Shown here piece by piece: positions 29,101 through 38,538 of a DNA stretch of 64,000 nucleotides. This DNA comes from Lineus longissimus. Taxonomy: Eukaryota > Nemertea > Pilidiophora > Heteronemertea > Lineidae. The notes under the pieces are model-generated. The model saw nothing but the letters and a program-made list of their open reading frames with translations. It was not told where the DNA came from and made no database searches. Positions within the stretch are counted from its first letter, which is position 1, and every line of letters begins with the position of its first letter. Where the stretch lies: assembly GCF_910592395.1 (NCBI RefSeq), contig NC_088321.1, forward strand, positions 9,798,001 through 9,862,000, read 5' to 3'. Made by a program: the position numbers and the translations under genes.

Positions 29101-29906
29101 GTAATCATCGCAGAATCTCGAAATTGCAGTCTCAGATTGTCAAATCGGTCATCTCGACTCTGTATAACCAAAATGAGCGTGATTGGACGCGACGAGCGCC
29201 ATCGCCGACCGACTTTCATCGCCTGTAGTGTAATATTTCTAGTCTAATGACAAGTAATCATCGCAGAATCTCGAAATTGCAGTCTCAGATTGTCAAATCG
29301 GTCATCACGACTCTGTATAACCAAAATGAGTGTGATTTGATGCGACGAGCGCCATTGCCGACCGATTTTCATCGCCAGTAGTGTAATATTGCTAGTGTAA
29401 AGACAACTAATCATTGCAGAATCTCAAAATTGCAGTCTTAGATTGTCAAATCGGTCATCTCAACTCTGCATGACCAAAATGAGTGTGATTGGTCGCGACG
29501 AGCGCACTCGCCAACCGACTTTCATCGCCGACCGACTTTCATCGCCAGTAGTCAAATATCGCTATCAAATGACAATTTATCATCGCAGAATCTCAAAATT
29601 GTGGTGTCAGTTTTACCATCAGTCATCTAGACTCTGTATAACCAAAGTCAGCGTGATTGGTCGCGACGAGCGCCATCGCCGACCAACTTTCATCGCCAGT
29701 AGTGTAATATTGCTAGTCTAATGACAAGTCATCATCGCAGAATCTCAAAACTGCAGTCTCAGATTGTCAAATCGGTCATCTTGACTCTGTATAACCAAAA
29801 TGAGCGTGATTTCAAGCGACGAGCGCCATCGCCGACTGACTTTCATTGCCAGTAGCGTAATATTGCTAGTGTAATGTCAACTCATCATCACAGAATCTCG
29901 AAATTG
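26129..29906. repeat. Higher-order repeat unit of 4,014 bp, copy 2 (incomplete)
   Basis: The second copy directly abuts the first and matches it to about 29906. There the first copy reads GCGGTCACAGATTG while this one reads GCGGTCTCAGTTTATC, so about 3.78 kb of the 4,014-bp unit is present. Part of the same unit (about 25885-28360) also reappears at about 32459-34934 (offset 6,574), showing repeated use of one ancestral block. Confidence 0.83.
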
Positions 29907-30343
29907 CGGTCTCAGTTTATCTAATGGAGCATCTCGACTCTACATAATCAAAATGATCGTGATTGGTCGCGAGGAGCGCCATCGCCGACTGACTTTCATC
30001 GCCAGTAGTGTAATATAGCAATTGAATGACAACTTATCATTGCAGAATCTCAAAATTGCGGTCTCAGTTTGACCATCTGTCATCCTGGCTCTGCATGACT
30101 AAGATGAGCGTGATTGGTCGCGACGAGCCCAATCGCCGACCGACTTTCATCGCCAGTAGTGTAATATCGCTATCAAATGACAACTTATCATCGCAGAATA
30201 TCGAAATTGTGGTCTCAATTTGTCCAATCGGTCATCTCAATTAATCATTGCAGAATCTCTAAATTGCAGTCTCAGTTGGTCCAATTGAGCATCTCGACTC
30301 TGCATAAGCAAAATGAGCGTGATTGCTCGCAATGAGCGCACTC

Positions 30344-30411
30344 GCCGACCGACTTTCATCGCCGACCGACTTTCATCGCCGACCGACTTTCATCGCCGAC
30401 CGACTTTCATC
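30344..30411. repeat. 17-bp unit repeated four times inside one monomer
   Basis: Four perfect tandem copies of GCCGACCGACTTTCATC occupy 30344-30360, 30361-30377, 30378-30394 and 30395-30411, followed by the normal GCCAGTAG monomer start. This is the largest stutter in the window. It follows GCGCACTC, the same context as the doublets elsewhere, so expansions arise repeatedly from one monomer lineage. Confidence 0.96.
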
Positions 30412-31282
30412 GCCAGTAGTGTAATATCGCTATCAAATGACAACTGATCATCGCAGAATCTCGAAATTGCAGTCTCAGATTGTCAAATCGGTCATCTCGA
30501 CTCTGTATAACCAAAATGAGCGTGATTTGACGCGACGAGCGCCATCGCCGACCTACTTTCATCGCCTGTAGTGTAATATATCTAGTCTAATGACAAGTAA
30601 TCATCGCAGAATCTCGAAATTGCAGTCTCAGATTGTCAAATCGGTCATCACGACTCTGTATAACCAAAATGAGTGTGATTTGATGCGACGAGCGCCATTG
30701 CCGACCGACTTTCATCGCCAGTAGTGTAATATTGCCAGTCGAATGACAACTAATCATCGCATAATCTCAAAATTGTGGTCTCAGTTTGACCACAGGTCAT
30801 TTCGACTCTGCATAACCAAAAAGTGAGCGTGATCGTCGCGACGAGCGCCATCGCCGACCAACTTTCATCGCCTGTAGTGTAATATTGCTAGTCTATGACG
30901 AGTAATCATTGCAGAATCTCAAAATTGCGGTCCCAGATTGTCAAATCGGTCATCGCGACTCTGTATAACCAAAATGAGCGTGATTTGACGCGATGAGCGC
31001 CATCGCTGACCGACTTTCATCGCCAGTTGTGTAATATTGCTAGTCTAATGACAAGTAATCATCGCAGAATCTCGAAACTGCAGTCTCATAATTGTCAAAT
31101 CGGTCATCTCGACTCTGTATAAGCAAAATGAGCGTGATTGCTCGCGACGAGCGCACTCGCTGACCGACTTTCATCACCAGTAGTGTAATATCGCTATCAA
31201 ATGACAACTGATCATCGCAGAATCTCGAAACTGCAGTCTCAGATTGTCAAATCGGTCATCTCAACTCTGCATGACCAAAGTG

Positions 31283-33584
31283 ACGTGATTGGTCGCGACG
31301 AGCGCACTCGCCAACCGACTTTCATCGCCGACCGACTTTCATCGCCAGTAGTGTAATATCGCTATCAAATGACAACTTATCATCGCAGAATCTCAAAATT
31401 GTGGTGTCAGTTTGACCATCAGTCATCTCGACTCTGTAAAACCAAAATGAGCGTGATTGGACGCGACGAGCGCCATCGCCGACCGACTTTCATCGCCAGT
31501 AGTGTAATATAGCAATTGAATGACAAATTATCACCGCAGAATGTCAAAATTGCGATCTCAGTTTGACCATCCGTCATCTCGACTCTGCATGACTAAAGTG
31601 AGCGTGATTGGTCGCGACGACCCCAATCGCCGACTGACTTTCATTGCCAGTAGTGTAATATCGCTACTGAATGACAACTTATCATTGCAGAATCTCAAAA
31701 TTGCGATCTCAGTTTGACCATCTGTCATCTCGACTCTGCATGACTAAAGTGAGCGTGATTGGTCGCGACGACCCCAATCGCCGACTGACTTTCATCGCCA
31801 GTAGTGTAATATTGCTAGTCTATTGACAAGTAATCATTGCAGAATCTCGAAATTGCGTTCTCAGATTGTCAAATCGGTCATCGCGACTCTGTATAACCAA
31901 AATGAGCGTGATTTGACGCGACGAGCGCCATCGCCGACCTACTTTCATCGCGAGTAGGGTAATATTGCTATCAAATGACAACTTATCATCGCAGAATCTC
32001 AAAATTGCAGTCTCAGATTGTCAAATCGGTCATCTCGACTCTGTATAACCAAAATGAGCGTGATTTGACGCGACGAGCGCCATCGCCGACCGACTTTCAT
32101 CGCCAGTAGTGTAATATTGCTGGTCTATTGTCAAGTAATCATTGCAGAATCTCGAAATTGCGGTCTCAGATTATCAAATCGGTCATCGCGACTCTGTATA
32201 ACCAAAATGAGGGTGATTTGAAGCGACGAGCGCCATCGCCGACCTACTTTCATCGCCTGTAGTGTAATATTTCTAGTCTAATGACAAGTAATCATCGCAG
32301 AATCTCGAAATTACAGTCTCAGATTGTCATATCGGTCATCTCAACTCTGTATAACCAAAATGAGAGTGATTTGACGCGACGAGCGCCATCGCCGACCGAC
32401 TTTCATCGCCAGTAGTGTAATATTGCTAGTCTATTGACAAGTGATCATTGCAGAATCTCGAAATTGCGGTCACAGATTGTCAAATCGGTCATCGCGACTC
32501 TGTATAAGCAAAATGAGCGTGATTGGACGCGACGAGCGCTATCGCCGACCGACTTTCATTGCCAGTAGTGTAATATTGCTAGTGTCATGTCAACTAATCA
32601 TCACAGAATCTCAAAATTGCGGTCTCAGTTTGTCTAATGGAGCATCTCGACTCTACATAATCAAAATGATCGTGATTGGTTGCGAGGAGCGCCATCGCCG
32701 ACCCACTTTCATCTCCAGTAGTGTAATATCGCTATCAAATGACAACTTATCATTGCAGAATCTCAAAATTATGGTCTCAGGTTGTCCAATCGTTTCTCTC
32801 AACTCTGTATTACCAAAATGAGCGTGATCGGTCCTACGAGCCACATCCCCGACCGACTTTCATCGCCAGTAGCGTAATATTGCTAGTCTAATGACAACTG
32901 ATCATCGCAGAATCTCAAGATTGCGGTCTCAGTTTGACCATAGATCATTTCGACTCTGCATAACAAAAGTGAGCGTGATCGGTCGCGACGAGCGCCATCG
33001 CCGACCGACTTTCATCGCCTGTAGTGTAATATTCCTAGTCTAATGACAAGTAATCATCGCAGAATCCCGAAATTGCGGTCTCAGATTGTCGAATTGGTCA
33101 ACTCGACTCTGTATAACCAAAATGAGCGTGATTTGACGCGACGAGCGCCAGCGCCGACCGACTTTCATCGCCAGTAGTGTAATATTGCCAGTCGAATGAC
33201 AACTAATCATCGCAGAATCTCAAAATTGCAGTCTCAGTTTGACCATAGGTCATTTCGACTCTGCATAACCAAAAAGTGAGCGTGATCGGTCGCGACGAGC
33301 GCCATCGCCGACCGACTTTCATCGCCTGTAGTGTAATATTGCTAGTCTATTGACAAGTAATCATTGCAGAATCTCGAAATTGCGGTCTCAGATTGTCAAA
33401 TCGGTCATCCCGACTCTGTATAACCAAAATGAGCGTGATTTAACGTGACGAGCGCCATCTCCGACCGACTTTCATTGCCAGTAGTGTAATATTGCTAGTC
33501 TAATGACAACTAATCATTGCAGAATCTCAAAATTGCAGTCTCAGATTGTCAAATCGGTCATCTCAACTCTGCATGACCAAAGTG
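31283..33584. repeat. Higher-order repeat unit of 2,302 bp, copy 1
   Basis: About 15 monomers here recur 2,302 bp downstream. Markers include ATAGCAATTGAATGAC (31509 and 33811), the ACGACCCCAATCGCCGAC pair and TGATTTGAAGCGACGAGCG. A related block at about 21.1-22.2 kb has spacing 2,149 bp to its own next copy, one monomer (153 bp) shorter. The extra monomer carries GTTTGTCTAATGGAGC and CGAGGAGCGCC. Edges were chosen at the GTGA(C/T)GTGATTGG variant near 31279 and 33581. Confidence 0.82.
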
Positions 33585-35886
33585 ATGTGATTGGTCGCGA
33601 CGAGCGCACTCGCCAACCGACGTTCATCGCCGACCGACTTTCATCGCCAGTAGTGTAATATCGCTATCAAATGACAACTTATCATCGCAGAATCTCAAAA
33701 TTGTGGTGTCAGTTTGACCATCAGTCATCTCGACTCTGTAAAACCAAAATGAGCGTGATTGGACGCGACGAGCGCCATCGCCGACCGACTTTCATCGCCA
33801 GTAGTGTAATATAGCAATTGAATGACAAATTATCACCGCAGAATGTCAAAATTGCGATCTCAGTTTGACCATCCGTCATCTCGACTCTGCATGACTAAAG
33901 TGAGCGTGATTGGTCGCGACGACCCCAATCGCCGACTGACTTTCATTGCCAGTAGTGTAATATCGCTACTGAATGACAATTTATCATTGCAGAATCTCAA
34001 AATTGCGATCTCAGTTTGACCATCTGTCATCTCGACTCTGCATGACTAAAGTGAGCGTGATTGGTCGCGACGACCCCAATCGCCGACTGACTTTCATCGC
34101 CAGTAGTGTAATATTGCTAGTCTATTGACAAGTAATCATTGCAGAATCTCGAAATTGCGGTCTCAGATTGTCAAATCGGTCATCGCGACTCTGTATAACC
34201 AAAATGAGCGTGATTTGACGCGACGAGCGCCATCGCCGACCTACTTTCATCGCCAGTAGGGTAATATTGCTATCAAATGACAACTTATCATCGCAGAATC
34301 TCAAAATTGCAGTCTCAGATTGTCAAATCGGTCATCTCGACTCTGTATAACCAAAATGAGCGTGATTTGACGCGACGAGCGCCATCGCCGACCGACTTTC
34401 ATCGCCAGTAGTGTAATATTGCTAGTCTATTGTCAAGTAATCATTGCAGAATCTCGAAATTGCGGTCTCAGATTATCAAATCGGTCATCGCGACTCTGTA
34501 TAACCAAAATGAGGGTGATTTGAAGCGACGAGCGCCATCGCCGACCTACTTTCATCGCCTGTAGTGTAATATTTCTAGTCTAATGACAAGTAATCATCGC
34601 AGAATCTCGAAATTACAGTCTCAGATTGTCATATCGGTCATCTCAACTCTGTATAACCAAAATGAGAGTGATTTGACGCGACGAGCGCCATCGCCGACCG
34701 ACTTTCATCGCCAGTAGTGTAATATTGCTAGTCTATTGACAAGTGATCATTGCAGAATCTCGAAATTGCGGTCACAGATTGTCAAATCGGTCATCGCGAC
34801 TCTGTATAACCAAAATGAGCGTGATTGGACGCGACGAGCGCTATCGCCGACCGACTTTCATTGCCAGTAGTGTAATATTGCTAGTGTCATGTCAACTAAT
34901 CATCACAGAATCTCAAAATTGCGGTCTCAGTTTGTCTAATGGAGCATCTCGACTCTACATAATCAAAATGATCGTGATTGGTTGCGAGGAGCGCCATCGC
35001 CGACCGACTTTCATCTCCAGTAGTGTAATATCGCTATCAAATGACAACTTATCATTGCAGAATCTCAAAATTATGGTCTCAGGTTGTCCAATCGTTTCTC
35101 TCAACTCTGTATTACCAAAATGAGCGTGATCGGTCGCAACGAGCCCCATCCCCGACCGACTTTCATCGCCAGTAGCGTAATATTGCTAGTCTAATGACAA
35201 CTGATCATCGCAGAATCTCAAGATTGCGGTCTCAGTTTGACCATAGATCATTTCGACTCTGCATAACAAAAGTGAGCGTGATCGGTCGCGACGAGCGCCA
35301 TCGCCGACCGACTTTCATCGCCTGTATTGTAATATTCCTAGTCTAATGACAAGTAATCATCGCAGAATCCCGAAATTGCGGTCTCAGATTGTCAAATTGG
35401 TCAACTCGACTCTGTATAACCAAAATGAGCGTGATTTGACGCGACGAGCGCCAGCGCCGACCGACTTTCATCGCCAGTAGTGTAATATTGCCAGTCGAAT
35501 GACAACTAATCATCGCAGAATCTCAAAATTGCAGTCTCAGTTTGACCATAGGTCATTTCGACTCTGCATAACCAAAAAGTGAGCGTGATCGGTCGCGACG
35601 AGCGCCATCGCCGACCGACTTTCATCGCCTGTAGTGTAATATTGCTAGTCTATTGACAAGTAATCATTGCAGAATCTCGAAATTGCGGTCTCAGATTGTC
35701 AAATCGGTCATCCCGACTCTGTATAACCAAAATGAGCGTGATTTAACGTGACGAGCGCCATCTCCGACCGACTTTCATTGCCAGTAGTGTAATATTGCTA
35801 GTCTAATGACAACTAATCATTGCAGAATCTCAAAATTGCAGTCTCAGATTTTCAAATCGGTCATCTCAACTCTGCATGACCAAAGT
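33585..35886. repeat. Higher-order repeat unit of 2,302 bp, copy 2
   Basis: This copy directly follows copy 1 and keeps the same order of variant monomers, including the 126-codon open frame whose reading is preserved only because the monomers involved are 153 bp long. Small differences are visible: the GGTCGCAACGAGCCCC variant near 35133 replaces GGTCCTACGAGCCAC, and GTATTGTAATATTCC near 35324 replaces GTAGTGTAATATTCC. Confidence 0.82.
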
Positions 35887-36424
35887 GAGCGTGATTGGTC
35901 GCGACGAGCGCACTCGCCGACCGACTTTCATCGCCGACCGACTTTCATCGCCAGTAGTGTAATATCGCTATCAAATGACAACTTATCATCGCAGAATCTC
36001 AAGATTGTGGTGTCAGTTTGACCATCAGTCATCTCGACTCTGTATAACCAAAAAGAGCGTGATGGGTCGCGACGTGCGCCATCGCCGACCGACTTTCATC
36101 GCCAGTACCGTAATATTGCTAGTCTACTGTCAACTAATCATCCCAGAATCTCAAAATTGCAGTCTCAGTTTGACCATAGGTTATTTCGATTCTGTATAAG
36201 GAAAATGAGTGTGATCGGTCGCAACGAGCACCATCGCCGACCGACTTTCATCGCCTGTAGTGTAATATTGCTAGTCTAATGACAAGTAATCATCGTAGAA
36301 TCTCGAAATTGCGGTCTCAGATTGTCAAATCGGTCATCTCGACTCTGTATAAGCAAAATGAGCGTGATTGGACGCGACGAGCGCCATCGCCGACCGACTT
36401 TCATTGCCAGTAGCGTAATATTGC

Positions 36425-36426
36425 TA
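36425..36426. other. TA target-site duplication, left copy
   Basis: The satellite reads TTGCTA immediately before the transposon's AAGTCTGTCTCAG end. Ordinary monomers read TTGCTAGTGTAATG at this place, so TA is the target dinucleotide. Its second copy lies at 38537-38538. TA duplication is the hallmark of the IS630-Tc1-mariner superfamily. Confidence 0.95.
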
Positions 36427-36457
36427 AAGTCTGTCTCAGCGGAGTAGTCAGTGGCAT
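36427..36457 (+). repeat. Left terminal inverted repeat, 31 bp
   Basis: The left end starts AAGTCTGTCTCAG and ends GTGGCAT. Compared with the reverse complement of 38506-38536 it differs at two positions: position 14 (C versus G) and position 26 (T versus C). After 31 bp similarity falls away, though both ends have a GGCC a few bases further in. Such repeats are where the transposase's paired DNA-binding domains would bind. Confidence 0.95.
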
Positions 36458-36795
36458 ATCAAAGGCCATCAGCCACAAGCCAAGTGATAAGGCACTTGAA
36501 CCAATTAGCAGCAGCAGTAAACAACACCAACACTGGCCTAGATCGTGACTCATAAAGTGACTATAGCATTTTCTGAAATTTGGGTATAACTAGTTTTCTG
36601 AGTTTTGCATGTATTTCCTATGTAATGTCTGATGCTGAAGCTCACAATCAAAGTCTTTGCCTTCACATAATTTAAGAACAAACTGCTGCTTTCAGGCAAA
36701 ACTTCCTGGATGTTCTGACGTCAGCATTCCACACATATTGGCGGGGAATTTTAGCGCAGCATGCTTGTTGAAGGCATTTCCAGTCAACTGTCATC
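36458..36795 (+). other. Left subterminal region of the transposon (5' non-coding)
   Basis: These 338 bp have no similarity to the satellite and no convincing coding sequence. A perfect short inverted repeat, CAAGTG / CACTTG with a 6-bp loop, lies at 36481-36498. TATA-like words occur near 36560 (CTATAGCA) and 36585 (GGGTATAAC), but neither can be called a promoter with confidence. An in-frame TGA at 36769-36771 closes the transposase frame upstream, so any additional N-terminal exon would have to be spliced in from here. Confidence 0.6.
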
Positions 36796-38298
36796 ATGGT
36801 TTGGCTTGCTTTGCCGGGATTCTCAACGTGTTCGTTTGTTTTCATACTGTTCATATTATATATTTTACCCGGTATACCCTGTGCTGAGGGCACATCTTCA
36901 TCGAAAAAACAAAAGAAGGGAAAACCATTGACAAGTAGGCAAAAAGACATTGCTTTGAATGTGTTTGGTTATTTCAAAGGACTTCATCCTAAATGGAGTG
37001 TCGAGACTTTAGCGGATGAGACTGCTAAAGCATGTGGCTTATCAAGTCGTTCTATTCATCGAATAAGGAAGGAGAAAAAGGATAAGGGTTTTGTCTCAAC
37101 ACCCCGAAAGAAGAAGCTTGATACCAAGGAATTCATATCATTAAAGAACTATGATGACTTTACTCTGTCAGCTATTCGGTCCAAAGTACATTATTTCTTT
37201 TTTAACAACGAACCTCCAACTCTTAATAAAGTGAAAAAGGCAGTGGATGAGGATGCGGACCTTCCTTCAATTTCTCGAGCTCAACTTCACCGAATCTTAA
37301 AGGCGATTGGGTTTCTATTTAAGAAAAGGAGCAGAAGGAGTCTCATGATAGAACGGGATGATTTGATAGCCTGGCGATATAGATATCTTCGAGAAATTAG
37401 GCAGCATCGCAAGGAGGGACGTCCAATTTTCTATCTGGATGAAACATGGTGTTTTGCGGGTATGACTACTGGGAAGGCTTGGACTGATACTACTATCAAA
37501 ACCAAAAAGCAAGCATTTCTTGAAGGGCGATCAACTGGACTTCGTGATCCCACTGGGAAAGGCGAAAGACTTATTGTTTTACATGTAGGCAGTGAAAATG
37601 GATTCCTCCAAGGAGCTGGGTTGGTTTATCGCACTACTGGGGCACTTGAGGACTACCATGGAGATATGAATGGTGAAATCTTCCAGAAATGGTTCAGAGA
37701 GACACTTCTTCCAAAACTTCCTCCGCAAGCTGTCATAGTAATGGACAATGCGAGTTACCAAACTGTACAAATGGAAAAGTTACCAACCACTGCAACTACG
37801 AAGAAAGTTATGCAAGAATGGCTTTCCAAACATGATATACCATGGGAAACAAAAATGACCAAAAGACTTCTGTATGGAATAATCAAGCAACATAAAGATA
37901 CATATAAGGAATACATAGTGGACAATATGGCCAAGGATGCTGGATTCACTGTCTTGCGTTTGCCACCATATCATTGTGACTTAAACCCTATTGAAATGGT
38001 TTGGTCACAGGTTAAGCGATATGTGCAATCAAACAATAAGGGATTCAAAATTCAAGAAGTTCGGACCCTTACCAATGAGGCATTAAGTAAGGTCACAGAT
38101 GCTCAGTGGAGTAATTACTGTAAAAAGGTGAAAACAATTGAAAGTGATATGTGGAGGCTTGAGGGACTGATGGATGATGTTGTGGACCGTATTATCATCA
38201 GTATTGGAGATGGAGAAAGCGATACGAGTGATTCCGAATATTCAGATTCTGAAACAGAGTGTGATTACGATATGGATGTACAAAATACACAAGAGTAA
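36796..38298 (+). CDS. DDE transposase of an ITm (DD82E, Sailor-like) transposon
   Basis: It would cut and rejoin the element at its inverted repeats in the nucleus, inserting at TA. The open frame is 500 residues. Two helix-turn-helix-like regions come first, about 45-93 (ending SSRSIHRIRKEKK) and about 140-178 (SRAQLHRILKAIGFLFKK), the usual paired DNA-binding head of ITm enzymes. The RNase H-like catalytic core follows: FYLDETW with D215, VIVMDNASYQ with D317, and PPYHCDLNPIEMVW with E400. Spacing is 101 and 82 residues; the long second gap contains a lysine-rich helical insert (about 331-380). The tail, 471-500, is strongly acidic (SDTSDSEYSDSETE). The ATG has A at -3 and G at +4, but residues 9-30 form a hydrophobic run that is odd for a nuclear protein and may be translated intron (acceptor near 36888). 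There is no other Met before residue 184. No stop or frameshift is seen. Family certain; exact N-terminus doubtful. Confidence 0.93.
   Translation: MVWLALPGFSTCSFVFILFILYILPGIPCAEGTSSSKKQKKGKPLTSRQKDIALNVFGYFKGLHPKWSVETLADETAKACGLSSRSIHRIRKEKKDKGFVSTPRKKKLDTKEFISLKNYDDFTLSAIRSKVHYFFFNNEPPTLNKVKKAVDEDADLPSISRAQLHRILKAIGFLFKKRSRRSLMIERDDLIAWRYRYLREIRQHRKEGRPIFYLDETWCFAGMTTGKAWTDTTIKTKKQAFLEGRSTGLRDPTGKGERLIVLHVGSENGFLQGAGLVYRTTGALEDYHGDMNGEIFQKWFRETLLPKLPPQAVIVMDNASYQTVQMEKLPTTATTKKVMQEWLSKHDIPWETKMTKRLLYGIIKQHKDTYKEYIVDNMAKDAGFTVLRLPPYHCDLNPIEMVWSQVKRYVQSNNKGFKIQEVRTLTNEALSKVTDAQWSNYCKKVKTIESDMWRLEGLMDDVVDRIIISIGDGESDTSDSEYSDSETECDYDMDVQNTQE
36821..36888 (+). other. Possible intron 3' end (branch point, pyrimidine tract, AG acceptor)
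   Basis: CTCAAC at 36822-36827 resembles a branch point. It is followed by a T-rich stretch (TTCGTTTGTTTTCATACTG and onward) and then CTGTGCTGAG, with AG at 36887-36888. Splicing here would start the exon at G32 of the open frame and remove the hydrophobic segment. No upstream donor could be fixed: GTAATG at 36622 and GTATAAC at 36586 are only candidates. This is inference from composition, not proof. Confidence 0.4.
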
Positions 38299-38505
38299 TC
38301 AATAATTTATTAATGAAACACTTTTGGATAAGAAACTAAATGAACCTGACCATCAAGTAACACCCCACATTTCTTATGCATGCTTCCCCGCATGCTTCTG
38401 CCAAAATGTGAAATGACTATAACTGAGATAATGAGTGCTAGTCGGAGGTCATCTGCACCACTCAACTGCATGCCAGTGCGAAATATGATATCCTTAAGGC
38501 CTAAC
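38299..38505 (+). other. Right subterminal region of the transposon (3' non-coding)
   Basis: These 207 bp run between the transposase stop codon (TAA, 38296-38298) and the right inverted repeat. They are unrelated to the satellite. AATAAT at 38301-38306 is the nearest thing to a polyadenylation signal; no canonical AATAAA is seen. A 65-codon minus-strand frame here (38310-38507) has no recognisable features and is not called as a gene. Confidence 0.6.
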
Positions 38506-38536
38506 ATGCCGCTGACTACTCCCCTGAGACAGACTT
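38506..38536 (-). repeat. Right terminal inverted repeat, 31 bp
   Basis: It reads ATGCCGCTGACTACTCCCCT, then GAGACAGACTT to the end of the element. Its reverse complement matches the left end at 29 of 31 positions. It is directly followed by the second TA and then by normal satellite (GTGTAATGTCAACTAATC). Confidence 0.95.
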
Positions 38537-38538
38537 TA
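38537..38538. other. TA target-site duplication, right copy
   Basis: This second TA lies between the right inverted repeat and the resumed monomer. Removing one TA plus the element rebuilds TTGCTAGTGTAATGTC, exactly the sequence of intact B-type monomers such as 40011-40026. Confidence 0.95.

Larger units (their letters stand above)
20391..36426. repeat. Satellite array block B1, B-type monomers with long higher-order repeats
   Basis: The same satellite and orientation as block A1, but dominated by another set of monomer variants: CTATCAAATGACAACTGATC, CTGCATGACTAAAGTGAGCG, GTGTCAGTTTGACCATCAG, GTGATTTGACGCGACGAGCG and GATTGCTCGCGACGAGCGCAC. Monomers are 152-153 bp, or about 169 bp where the 17-bp tail unit is doubled. 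Several long higher-order repeats are nested inside (4,014-bp and 2,302-bp periods), and a segment near 20.5-22.1 kb returns near 31.0-32.5 kb (offset 10,435). No gene is supported in this block. The left boundary is approximate; the right boundary is exact, because the transposon's left end cuts a monomer after TTGCTA. Confidence 0.95.
36427..38536 (+). mobile_element. ITm-superfamily DNA transposon, DD82E (Sailor-like), 2,110 bp
   Basis: The satellite is broken by 2,110 bp of unrelated sequence bounded by TA on both sides and by 31-bp terminal inverted repeats. Inside is one long open frame for a DDE transposase with catalytic acids D215, D317 and E400, 82 residues between the last two. The exact pre-insertion structure is confirmed by the paralogous monomer at 39565-40308. 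It matches the left flank at offset 3,590 and the right flank at offset 1,478; the difference, 2,112 bp, is the element plus the duplicated TA. From memory, DD82E elements are the Sailor group of ITm transposons. Both ends, the frame and the active-site residues look intact, so this could be an autonomous copy. Activity itself is not shown. Confidence 0.95.

Noticed and set aside
1-36400. Many open frames of 60-126 codons on both strands encoding similar peptides, for example with IGRDERHRRPTFIASS or LLAMKVGRRWRSSRPITL
   Set aside because: They recur with the satellite period in several overlapping frames and on both strands, have no common start context, and lose frame every 152 bp. They are shadows of the repeat, not a protein family.
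36657-36887. Plus-strand open frame of 76 codons overlapping the transposase start in another frame
   Set aside because: No domain is visible and it ends inside the suspected intron tail. It might contain an upstream exon, but no donor site could be fixed.
36672-36950. Minus-strand open frame of 92 codons at the left of the transposon
   Set aside because: It lies opposite the left non-coding region and the start of the transposase, has no recognisable domain, and is expected by chance.
38310-38507. Minus-strand open frame of 65 codons in the right non-coding part of the transposon
   Set aside because: It is short, runs into the terminal inverted repeat, and has no recognised motif. A second element gene cannot be supported.
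36427-38536. Retroelement or Helitron as the inserted element
   Set aside because: There is no reverse transcriptase, poly(A) tail, long terminal repeat or hairpin terminus. TA duplication, inverted repeats and the DDE motifs identify an ITm DNA transposon.
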